A stretch of DNA of 64,000 nucleotides from Ephydatia muelleri (taxonomy: Eukaryota; Porifera; Demospongiae; Spongillida; Spongillidae): the NCBI GenBank assembly GCA_013339895.1, contig JABACO010000011.1:7231858-7295857 (forward strand), in the 5' to 3' direction. This document shows positions 32,207-43,303 of this stretch, one piece after another. Position numbers and translations under genes: made by a program. Within the stretch, counting starts at the first letter, position 1; each line of letters starts with the position of its first letter. The notes under the pieces are model-generated. The model was not told where the DNA came from. It saw only the letters and a program-made list of their open reading frames with translations, and made no database searches.

Positions 32207-35200
32207 TGGAGGTGGGGAGGGTGAAGCTCTCCAATGCTAGCCTGCTTACTTCAACCACAGGGTATGTATATAATATGTCCCAAAGGTGGACTTCTGTTGA
32301 GTCCCCTAAACGTTGCTTTAATTTAATGTGTGTGTATGTGTTTGTGCAAATGTGTATGTGACGTCTAGTTTTAAAATTTTGTTCTGTTAACATTTGCGAG
32401 CACACTAATTAATATCTTCCTTCTATTCCATTATGTGTGCTATGAACAATGTGTACAACACTACAGGCGGTAAGTATCACTGAACATTGTGTGGGATATT
32501 AGACACATGACTTGTGTCGGTACCTAGCTAGGACTCTGGTTTCAGCATGGCCATGGAGGGTGGGGAGGGTGAAGCTCTCCAATGCTAGCCTGCTTACTTC
32601 AACCACTGGGGATGTATTTAATATGTCCCAAAGGTGGAACTCTGTTGAATCCCCTAAACATTGCTTTAATTTTTGTGTCTGTGTGTGTGTATGTGTGTGA
32701 ATGTGTTTGTGCAAATGTGTATGTGACGTCTTGTTTCAAAATTTTGTTCGGTTAACATTTGCGAGCACCCTAATTAATATCTTCCTTTTATTCCATTATG
32801 TGTGCTATGAACAATGTGTACAACACTACAGGATGTAAGTATCACTGAACATGTTTCCATTGTGGATCCTGTACCTCATATTGTGTACAACTGTTTGTGA
32901 GGCTTCTAAATACTGGCCTAATATTTTGCTAAGATTAATGCGCAAAAGGGGGCAAGGTCAGGAGTGTCCCATGACTGTTCCCAACCTGTGGTTAGGAGTA
33001 CTGACCACACACCGATGACCTGTGTCCGTACCTAGCTAGGACCCTGGTTTAAGCATGGCCATGGAGGGTGGGGAGGGTGAAGCTCTCCAATGCTAGCCTG
33101 CTTACTTCAACCACTGGGGATGTATATAATATGCCCCAAAGAATGTGTTTGTGCAAATGTGTATGTGACGTCTAGTTTTAAAATTTTGTTCTGTTAACAT
33201 TTGCGAGCACCCTAATTAATATCTTCCTTCTATTCCATTATGTGTGCTATGAACAATGTGTACAACACTACAGGCGGTAAGTATCACTGAACATGTTTTA
33301 TACATGTTCAGTGTCACTTAACATGTTTCCACTGTGGATCCTGTACCATACACAATGTGTAGCAATTTTTTTGAGGCTTTAATATATTTCATTAATCTGA
33401 ATGCACCCCTAATGCCTATGCTAGACAATACTACTGGGTGAAAGGTCAGGAGTGTCCCATGAATCAGTAGTAGTGTTCCTAATCCACGGTGTGGGATATT
33501 AGACACATGACTTGTGTCGGTACCTAGCTAGGACCCTGGTTTAAGCATGGCCATGGAGGGTGGAGAGGGTGAAGCTCTCCAATGCTAGCCTGCTTACTTC
33601 AACCACTGGGGATGTATATAATATGTCCCAAAGGTGGAACTCTGTTGAATCCCCTAAACATTGCTTTAATTTTTGTGTCTGTGTGTGTGTATGTGTGTGA
33701 ATGTGTTTGTGCAAATGTGTATGTGACGTCTTGATTCAAAATTTTGTTCTGTTAACATTTGCGAGCACCCTAATCAATATCTTCCTTTTGTTCCATTATG
33801 TGTGCTATGAACAATGTGTACAACACTACAGCCGGTAAGTATCACTGAACATGTTTCCATTGTGGATCCTGTACCTCATATTGTGTACAACTGTTTGTGA
33901 GGCTTCTAAATACTGGCCTAATATTTTGCTAAGATGAATGCGCAAATGGGGGCAAGGTCAGGAGTGTCCCATGACTGTTCCCAACCTGTGGTTAGGAATA
34001 CTGACCACACACTGGGTGACTTGTGTCCGTACCTAGCTAGGACCCTGGTTTAAGCATGGCCATGGAGGGTGGGGAGGGTGAAGCTCTCCAATGCTAGCCT
34101 GCTTACTTCAACCACTGGGGATGTGTATATTATGCCCCAAAGGTGGAACTCTGTTGACTCCCCTAAACATTGCTTTATTATGTCTGTGTGTGTATGTGTG
34201 TGAATGTGTTTGTGCAAATGTGTATGTGATGTCTTGTTTCAAAGTTTTGTTCTGTTAACATTTGCGAGCACCCTAATTAATATCTTCCTTCTATTCCATT
34301 ATGTGTGCTATGAACAATGTGTACAACACTACAGTCGGTAAGTATCACTGAACATGTTTTAAACATGTTCAGTGTCACTAAACATGTTTCCACTGTGGAT
34401 CCTGTACCATACACAATGTGTAGCAATTTTTTTGAGGCTTTTAACATATTTCCTTAAGCTGAATGCACGCCTAATGCTATGCTAGACAATACTACTGGGT
34501 GAAAGGTCAGGAGTGTCCCATGAATCAGTAGTAGTGTTCCTAATCCACGGTGTGGGTTATTAGACACATGACTTGTGTCGGTACCTAGCTAGGACCCTGG
34601 TTTAAGCATGGCCATGGAGGGTGGGAAGGGTGAAGCTCTCCAATGCTAGCCAGCCTACTTCAACCACTTAGGATGTATGTAACATGTCCCAAAGCTGGCA
34701 CCCTGTTGACTCCCCTAAACATTGCTTTAATTTTTGTGTCTGTGTGTGTGTATGTGTGTGAATGTGTTTGTGCAAATGTGAATGTGACGTCTTGTTTTAA
34801 ATTTTGTTCTGTTAACATTTGCGAGTACCGTAATTTACATCTTCCTTCTATTCCATTATGTGTGCTATGAACAATGTGTACAACACTACAGGGGGTAAGT
34901 ATCACTGAACATGTTTCCACTGTGGATCCCATACCTTATATTGTGTACAACTGTTTGTGAGTCTTCTAAATAATGGCCTAATATTTTGATAAGATGAATG
35001 CACAACAAGGGCCAATGACTGTTCCTAGCCTGTGGTTAGGAATACTGACCACACACTGGGTGACCTGTGTCCGTACCTAGCTAGGACCCTGGTTTAAGCA
35101 TGGCGATGAAGGGTGGGGAGAGTTATGCACTCCAATGCTAGCCAGCCTACTTCAACCACTTAGGACGTATATGACATGCCCAAAGCTGGAACCCTGTTGA

Positions 35201-35933
35201 GTCCTCTAAACATTGCTTTTATTTTTGTGTCTGTGTGTGTGTATGTGTGTGATTGTGTTTGTGCAAATGTGAATGTGATGTCTTGTTTTAAAATTTTGTT
35301 CTGTTAACATTTGCGAGCACTCTAATTTATATCTTCCTTCTATTCCATTATGTGTGCTGTGAACAATGTGTACAACACTACAGGCGGTAAGTATCATTTA
35401 GTGTTTCCACTGCGGATCCTGTACTTTATAACACTTTTTCGTGAGGCTTTAAAATATCTACCTAATATTTGCTTAAGCTCATTGCACCCCTAATGCTATG
35501 CTGGACAATACAACTGTGGGCACAATCAGGAGTGTTCATGAGTCTGTTGCAGTGTTCCCAATTCATGGTTCAGGACACTGGCCACAAACTGGGAGATCTA
35601 TGTACAAAGCAAAGGACACTGGTTCATCCTTGGCTAGCTGGGTGTGTAGTCATGAGTGCAGAGGTTGAACCTTGCCTTGTTGTGAATGAGAACGGAAACA
35701 AACATTGCACTGCACAACAAAAGCAAATATACAGGGAGTGGTGGGTGGGGAGGGTAAAGCTCTCCAATGCTAGCCAGCCAATAGTTAGGGTTGGGAATGT
35801 ATATAACATCGGAACTATGGAGCTCCTAAGCAAGCTCTCCAATGTTAGTCAGCCAACAGTAAGCATTGGGGATGCGTATAACATGCCCAGAAGCCGGAAC
35901 TCCATTGGGCCCCTAAGCATTGCGTCAATGTTT

Positions 35934-35964
<31 letters not shown>

Positions 35965-36719
35965 GTGTGTGTGTGTGTGGGTTAATCTGTTTTTGCAAAT
36001 GTGTAAGCAACATATTGTATTTTGTTCTGCTAACATTTGCAAGCACACTCATTTATTTATCTTCCTTCTTTTCCATTATGTGTGCTATGAACAATGCGCA
36101 ACACTACAGGTGGTAAGTACATGTATCACTGACCAGAATGGATCCTGTACCTTATATTGTGTGCAACTGTTTGTGAGGCTTCTTAATAATGGTCTAATAT
36201 TTTGCTAAGATGAATGCACAACTGGGGCCATGGTCAGGACTGTCCCATGTCTGTTCTAAACCTGTGGTTAAAAAAACTGACCACACACTGAGTGAACTGT
36301 GCTAGTACCTAGCTAGGACCCTGGTTTAAACATGGCCATGGCAGGTGGGGAGGGTGAAGCTATCCAATGCTTGCCAGCCTACTTGAACCACTGGGGATGT
36401 ACATGTACATAACATGCCCAAAATCTGGAACACTGTTGTGTCCCTGAATGTTGATGGAGCAATGTTGACTTCCCTAAACTTTGCTTTAATGCATGCATGT
36501 GTGTATGTGTGTGTGTGCGTGTGTGTGTGTGTGTGTGCGGGTGTGTTTGCGTGTGTGTGCGTGTGTGTGTGCATCTGTATGTGTGTCAATGCATTGACAC
36601 ACATACAGATGCACACACACACACGCTCACACTCGCACACACAAAAAAGACGTTGCATATACACATTTGCACAAACATGTGTGTGTGCAAATATGTATAT
36701 GCAATGTCTTTTTTTTTAA
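32207..36719. repeat. Tandem array, third segment with A/B higher-order structure
   Basis: Monomers here alternate between a type with a palindrome after the splice-like block (A; 33285-33313, 34346-34374, also 30205-30233) and a type without it (B). A and B also differ in words such as TAGCAATTTTTTTGAGGC (A) and TGTACAACTGTTTGTGAGG (B). This gives a higher-order repeat of about 1.0-1.1 kb. The trinucleotides seen are GCG, GAT, GCG, CCG, TCG, GGG, GCG and GTG. Confidence 0.9.
36561..36622. repeat. Perfect 62-bp palindrome in a (TG)n tract
   Basis: 31 bases from 36561 are followed directly by their exact reverse complement, with no spacer (centre CAATG|CATTG at 36591/36592). It converts a (TG)n run into an (AC)n run. 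A spacerless palindrome of this length probably arose by an inverted-repeat replication error. Confidence 0.95.
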
Positions 36720-36961
36720 GGTAGAGTTTAGATACAGTGGTAGTAAACTAAGTTTAATGCAGTGAATTGCTCTGTCTTATATAGTGATACTAAGCTGACT
36801 GTAGGGAAAGCTTGCTGCCAAGATGTAAACATATGTTCCTACAGATGCATTCAATGAACGATCCTAACCAATCATGAGCTGCCCAACTGCATTGCAGGGC
36901 GTCCTATTCCCCTAGAACACCCCTTATCCAATCAAGTCCTCCCAAACTCTTGTCGATATTA

Positions 36962-38091
36962 GGGTCAACTATCGGTAAGGTTTTGAGCTTATCGATAATT
37001 ATCAGTAAGTAAATACCTCTTGTCGATTATGTACTGAAATTTCTCTTCGTTATCGATGATAAACTTACCGATAAGCTTTCTTACTGAATGGTAATGATTA
37101 CCGCGAAGGAAGAGGGCGTGTCCAAAATCTATGAGCCACTCCCATCTTTTCTCATCTACTACTACAATCCCCAAGCTTCTTTTTGAAGTATTGATTATGA
37201 ATAAACTGTCAGATATACATGTTTACACAGAACTATGCAGGCAATCACAGGGTGTGTAACCGATTTTCAGGTTATGTAGGTTAATCGATTATTCGCGATT
37301 ACCATATTCGGTCGACTATGCATTTAGCAGAATAGCAGGTTACCGATTTCAGACTTTCCTTTAGTCGAAATTACCGATTCTGTTTTTCTTAGTCGCGATT
37401 GATCGATATTCGTTTCTTTCATATGCTGTCAGAAATCGATTACCTTTTTATACGTATCCTAGATAGACGGCAATAGTTTACTAATTATAATGGCCGGTTT
37501 AATATTAGTGTTGACGTAATCAAAGGTAGCCATGCAAACTAATCAACACTGCCCTTCTTTCAAAATACCGTCCCTGTGCATGTTTTCATTTAATCTCGTA
37601 CTCTGGCTTTCCTTTCGTAGTTCGACGGCCGATTATCTCCTCCGGATGTTATGGCAATGAAGCTGCAATTGCAACTTGATCGTAAGAGACCTTAGCATTG
37701 TTTGATGAAAAAGCCTTGCCTGTGATGCTTCTTTGAAGCTTTATTAAATTGAAAAAAAACATAATTATCAAGTATCATGTGACCTCTCCGTAATTGTACA
37801 CCAGCGGACCGTGTATTAGTACAGTTCCTTGTGTTGACGTCACTGTGAATATACAACACACGTACGAGCGAAAATTCCCTCCAAGTTATTATTCATAACA
37901 CTAATTCGATTAGTTTTGAGTGAATAATAAGTACATTGAATAATCTATAAGAAAGCTGACTGTTACAGATAATATTCAGTAAGAAATTATCTCTTACTGA
38001 ACGGTAATGAATAAGAAAGTGTCTTACCGGTTGCTTAACGGTATCGGATAACCGGTAAGCGGTAAGGACAAAGCTTATCGGTAGTTGACCC
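36962..38091. mobile_element. 1.13-kb TA-flanked DNA element nested in the DIRS-like leader
   Basis: Ends GGGTCAACTATCGGTAAG and, inverted, GGGTCAACTACCGATAAG are flanked by TA on both sides (36960-36961 and 38092-38093). The interior repeats variants of CCGATAAGC and CGATTACC many times on both strands. No transposase was recognised. A TA duplication is typical of Tc1/mariner-type movement. Confidence 0.85.
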
Positions 38092-38319
38092 TAGGACTCG
38101 ATATAACTATATTTAAGTGAGGTACCATGGGTGCAGCATTCCAGACATATAGCCCAGTCGCTATGACAACCAAGGAGAGCTTGCAATCCTTAACTGCGTC
38201 TCGCCCAGAAACATCTTTCACCGGTCGGAAGGAGTCCGAACGGGCGGCGCGGCAGCATCCGCGGTAGTTCGAATGACCACAGCTGGGCTTCCCACCACGA
38301 CACTGCGTGACCCTACGTC

Positions 38320-39035
38320 GGCATGGTCTACAGTGAGCAAGCTCTCGGTGCCATTCGGCAAGCGCTTCGTCGGAATCGTCGTCCGAATCGACCAGCAGCT
38401 CCTCCGAGTCCAGCGATTCGGAGGACTCGTCGTCCGATAGCGACAGAAGCCACAGACGAAGACGGAGGGCCAAACGGGACCGAAGATGCCATTGCTCCGC
38501 GTACTGCCATAGTTATCCTCAGGTCCTGGCTACCTGGAACATATTTGCGGCCACCCGCATCCAGACAGCACCACAAACTGCTCTCGAGCTGGTGAAATAC
38601 CAGAACATCATCTGCCAGCTCTTCACAGTGTACTTGAAGGCAGCAGCCCTCAAGTACGACAGACTCTTCCAGCAGGCTGTGGCTAGGGACAAGCTGCATA
38701 CGCTTCGCTGGAGGAGGACATCCTGGTGTGGTGTGGCACAAACCAGCCCTTTCATGCTCAGCAACAGCCAGTTCCGAGCAGGCCCACAACCACACCAGCA
38801 GGTGCCACTACTTCTACTAGCATCACCCCAGCAGGGACCCAGAGCGAGCCAGCCACGACACAGGCCAGGAGATCTGCCGACAGTTCAACCTTGGCAGATG
38901 CAACAAAGGAGCGGAGCACTACTTTGCCCACAAGTGCTGGGTGACTGGCTGTGGTGAAGACCACTTCTCCAAGGCCTGCCCACGTGCTGCACCAGTGACC
39001 CATGAGCTACAGCTAGCTCACACAACTTCATGACG
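38320..39035 (+). pseudogene. Gag-like region of the DIRS-like element
   Basis: A Ser/Asp/Glu-rich stretch (SSESSSESTSSSSESSDSED) is followed by a basic tract and ALELVKYQNIICQLFTVYLK. Next comes a capsid-like KYDRLFQQAVARDK, and after a frame change a Cys/His cluster (ICRQFNLGRC..FAHKC, then CGEDHFSKACPR). The cluster would bind nucleic acid, as in DIRS and Ngaro Gag proteins. Two or more frame changes break it. Confidence 0.7.
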
Positions 39036-39159
39036 CTCAAACTTCGATCATGAACTACTCCTTCACCCGAACAAAGCCTCGATTACCTGGCTGCTTGATG
39101 GCATCGACCATGGTATATCCATCAGTTAGACTGGCTCTGTTTCTCCCTTTAGATCACAT

Positions 39160-40420
39160 AACCTATCTTCGGCACATGCACATCCAGACGTGGTAGACAC
39201 CGAACTCGAGAAGGAGATCACTGCAGGCCGGATCATTGGCCCATTCACGGACCACCACTCCACAAGCTGCACACCTCTGGCGTTGTTGTGATTCGAAAAA
39301 AGAATGGGAAGTGGAGGGCCATACTCCACCTCTCAGCACTGGATGGTCACAGGGTCAATGACCACATAGAAAAGCAGGATTTTCCAATCCACACTCCTTA
39401 GATGGCAAAGATCGATTACAAGGCTGCCTTCCGCCTGATCCCAGTATGAGCCACTAATTGAGTGCATCTGGGGATCTGCTGGCGAGGACAGTTATATTTG
39501 GATACATGCCTTCCATTTGGCCTATGTTCAGCCCTGCCCTCTTCAACCACTATGCTGAGAAACTCAACTGGATCATGGCCAAAAACTATGGAGCCCCGCT
39601 GCTTCACTACCTGGATGACTTCCTACTGGTTGGCCTGCCGGGCAAGGACACCTGTCAGGAGGCCATGTACAGGATGCTACTGGTGTGTTACAGTACCTGT
39701 TAGGCATCCCAGTAACCTCTGAGAAGCTGGAGGGACCCACCACAACCCTAACCTTCCTGGGCATAGTCCTCAACACATCAGCACAGCAACTGTACCTCCC
39801 ACTGGACAAGCTGACAAGGCTATCCAGGTCCTGGCTATCCACGCATAAGGCCACCAAGAGGGAGCTGCTCTTGCTCATCGGCCAGCTCTCCTTTGCAGCT
39901 AAGGTGGTGCTAGCAGGGAGGCGCTTCTTCTACCACCTGATTGACCTCTCCACCACTGTCAGAATGCTCCACCATCATGTCCGCCTTAATGCCGAGGCAA
40001 AAGCCGACATTAGGTGGTCAGACAGCTTCCTTCCTTCCTGGAATGGTGTCGCCATGTTCCTGGACCCAGAATGCACAGCGGCTGACTCTTTTCAGCTCTT
40101 CACTGATGCCTAGGTTTTGGTGCCTACTTCAACGGGGCTTGGCTCCAGGGTGACTAGCAGCCACACCTACACCTCTCACTCCTGTGGCAGGAACTGTTTG
40201 TCATTATGGCTGCTGCTAGCACATGGGGTCACCGCTGGTAAGGCTTACGTATCCACTTCCATTGCAATAACTTCACCAATGTCCAGGCCTGGGCAAGACA
40301 GTTAGCGAAACATCCCGACCTCATGCAATTGCTCTGAACCCTGTTTCTAGTGGCAGCTTAGCACAGCTTCACCATCTGCCTGTCACACCTACCTGGCAGA
40401 CTGAATAGCATTGCTGGACC
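39160..40420 (+). pseudogene. Reverse transcriptase and RNase H region of the DIRS-like element
   Basis: Segments in changing frames read ELEKEITAGRIIGPFTDHHS, VVVIRKKNGKWRAILHLSAL, MAKIDYKAAFRLIPV, LGICWRGQLYLDTCLPFGLC and APLLHYLDDFLLVG. The LDD catalytic pair falls at about 39611-39619. An array of helices follows (LLLLIGQLSFAAKVVLAGRR), then the RNase H start FQLFTDA and, after a one-base loss, GFGAYFNGAWLQ. A piece of the RT between the IEKQDFPIHTP and MAKIDYK motifs is missing. The region copies RNA to DNA in intact relatives. Confidence 0.82.
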
Positions 40421-40559
40421 CCTTTTCCGAAATAATTTACCCCTGTTCTTCACTCTTGCCCCCCAGGCGGACATCAATCCCACCGAGACTTGAACCATCG
40501 TCTCCAGTTGCTACTGACCACAGCCTTGGCCTCATTTGCTGCAACCATCTACGTCACCG

Positions 40560-41310
40560 GTGTCAGGTGCTACATGTAACAGGGTTTCTGCCACGCCTTC
40601 AAGCTGATCCCAGTCCCTGGCATGAAACAAACTATTACACTGTTTGCAGCCCACCTCAGCCAGTCCCTGAACCCCAGGACCCTACAGGTGTATGTGGCTG
40701 CAGTCTCCTTCCTGCACCACTCACTAGGGTACAAGAGCCCTGCTTCCTGGAACCAGAAGCTTAGACTTGCCATTTGGGGTCTCCATCGCCTCCAGATGCC
40801 CATTCATCTCAGGCCTACACGACTGCCAAACTGACTCTGGAAATGCTGGATCACATGCTGCAGGGGTTGGATGCTCAGGGCAGCCCTTACCCTTGAGTTC
40901 ATTGGTTTCTTTAGGATCAGCAAATTCACTGTCAAGAACCGTAGTGTGACCGTAGGTACCACCCTACCAGGTGAAACGACAGCTGGTCCAGAGAGGACAT
41001 CCACTTCTTCATCAAGCAGTGGCAGCAATGGAGGCCTACAGAGAATGCTGTCGCTTTTCCACTCACTCAACACCCTCAGAGATGGAAGGCCACTCACACC
41101 CAAGAGCTTCCACTCTACGTTCCTATCCTTGGTGGATCAATGTGGCTATGATGCAGCCAAATACAACACCCACAGTTTACGTATTGGTGCAGCCACAGCA
41201 GCCGCCAGAGCGGGCCTTCCCACTGACACCTTCAGAAGGTAGGAAGATGGCGAAGCAAAGCCTACCAGACATATACGCGTCATCCCCTGACCCACCCATC
41301 CGACATCAGA
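40560..41310 (+). pseudogene. Tyrosine recombinase of the DIRS-like element
   Basis: N-terminal SAM-like segment LNPRTLQVYVAAVSFLHHSL. Then the catalytic core: LTLEFIGFFRISKFTV (first Arg), NTHSLRIGAATAAARAGLPT (H-x-L-R) and, after a frame change, GRWRSKAYQTYTR with the nucleophilic Tyr. All R-H-R-Y elements can be seen, though in different frames. In intact relatives this enzyme integrates a circular DNA intermediate without making a target duplication, which fits the clean array junctions. Confidence 0.85.
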
Positions 41311-41685
41311 ACTATGGCTACGCAGTAATGATCAGCCAGTTTTATCCATGCCATGTACCCTTGTACCCTAACCTGAAGCCATATCCTACTTGCCAACCGT
41401 TTAGGGGCTTTTCACTTGGGCGACACCCTCTGGGCTTCTACCCTGGGACAGTGACCAAACCATAACCAGCCTCTTGGTTTGGTATACAGGCCGAGCCAAT
41501 GGTGATCAGCATCACCCATTGGTCCCTGTAGGCCCAGTGGTATGAAGCTCAGCTGCTACATACATGCCCAGCTGTGGCTGTCGCCTGCCCCCATGATGGG
41601 CTGGCCAAACACAACCACGAGCCTCAGCATGGGGGAGGGGTACATTTACTCAACCTGTAAGAGCAATTAAATGGCTTTAATTTCG

Positions 41686-43258
41686 TTCTGTCAACGTTTG
41701 CAAGCACACTCATTATTATTCCATTATGTGTGCTATGAATAATGTGTACAAAGCTACAGCAGTTAAGTATCACTGAACATGTTTCCACTGTGGATATCGT
41801 ACCTTATATTATGTGCAACAATTTTTTGTGAGACTTTAAATTATCAGCCTATTATTTCCTTAAGCTGAATGCACTCTAATGCTATGCTGGACAATACTGC
41901 TGAGGGCAAGGTCAGGAGTCAGTTGCAGTGTTCCCAATCCATGGTTTGGGATAGTGACCACAAAGTGGGTACCTGTGTACCAAGCTAGGACCATCGTGCA
42001 AGCTTGGCTAGCTGGGTGTGTAGTTAGTTATGCACACAAAGGGTTGTACCTTACCATGCTGTGAATGAGAAAGGAAACAAACCATGCACTGTACAGCAAA
42101 GGCAAATATATACTATGAGTGGAGGGTGGGGAGGGTAAAGCTCTCCAATGTTAGCCTGCCACCTGCAACCACTGGAGATGTATATAACATGTCCAGATGC
42201 CAGAACACTGTTGAATATTGCTTTAAGTGTATGTGTATCTGTGTTGGGTGTGTGGGTGTGAGTGTGTTGAGTGTGTGTGTGTATCTGTTTGTGCAAATGT
42301 CTAATTATAATTTTTTACGTTTGCCACCACACTCATTTATATGTTCAATCTTTTCCATTATGTGTGCTATGAACAATGCGTACAACACTACAGTGGGTAA
42401 GTGTCACTGAACGTGTTCCCACTTTAGATCTCGTACCTTATATTATGCGCAAACATTTTTTGTTAGACTTTAAAGTATCGGCTTCATGCACCCTAATGCT
42501 ATTCTGGACAATACAACTGTGGGCAAGGTCTCATATGAGTCTGTGGTAGTGTTCCAAATTCACAGACACAAACAAAGAGACATGTTTCCTCAGTGGATCC
42601 CATACCTTATACTAAAATATTGGCCTAATATTTGAATGCATCCCTAATGTACTGCTTGACAATACCACTGGGAGCAAAATGAGGAGTGTCCATGAGTCTA
42701 TTGCAGTGTCCAATCCATGGTTCGGGAGAGTGACTACAAACTGGGTGACCTGTGTACAAAGTAATGAGGCTTGGCTAGCTGGGTGTGTAGTCATACATGC
42801 AGAGGTGTACGTTGCCATGTTGTGAATGAGAATGGAAACAAACCATGCACTTTACAGCAAAGGCAAATATACATGGAGTGGAGGATGGGGAGTGTGATGC
42901 CTCCAATGTTCGCAACCACTGGGGATGTATGTAGCATGTCCAGAATCCAGAACACAGTTGAGTCTTTGAAACATTTCTTTCGTGTGTGTGTGTGTGTGTG
43001 TGTGTATGTATATATGTGTGTGTATGTGTGTTTGAGTGTGAATGTGTTTGTGCAATTGTCTTGTTTTTAAGATTAAATTTGTTAATGATTGCTAGCACAC
43101 TCATTTGTATGCTCCTTCTTTCCCATTATGTGTGCTATGAACACGTTTGGCTGTTCAATACAATGTGTTCAAAACTACAGGTGGTAAGTATCATTGAACA
43201 TGTTCAGACATGTCCAGAAACTGGAACTCTGTTGAGTCTCCTAAATATTGTTTTAATA

Positions 43259-43303
<45 letters not shown>

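Larger units (their letters stand above)
36720..41685 (+). mobile_element. DIRS-like tyrosine-recombinase retrotransposon, degenerate
   Basis: The array breaks at CAATGTCTTTTTTTTTAA and resumes in register at AATTTCGTTCTGTCAACG, so the insertion left the array intact. Inside, in order, are Gag-like, reverse transcriptase, RNase H and tyrosine recombinase regions, the DIRS/Ngaro gene order. The leader (36720-36960) is split by a TA-flanked element. Without that insert the element is about 3.8 kb. Inverted AATTGCTCT (36767) and AGAGCAATT (41660) near the ends may be remains of inverted terminal repeats. Many stops and shifts make it dead. Confidence 0.82.

Noticed and set aside
38075-38473. Minus-strand 132-residue acidic frame
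   Set aside because: It is the complement of the Ser/Asp-rich Gag-like coding strand; the plus-strand frames carry the recognisable Gag, RT and recombinase motifs.
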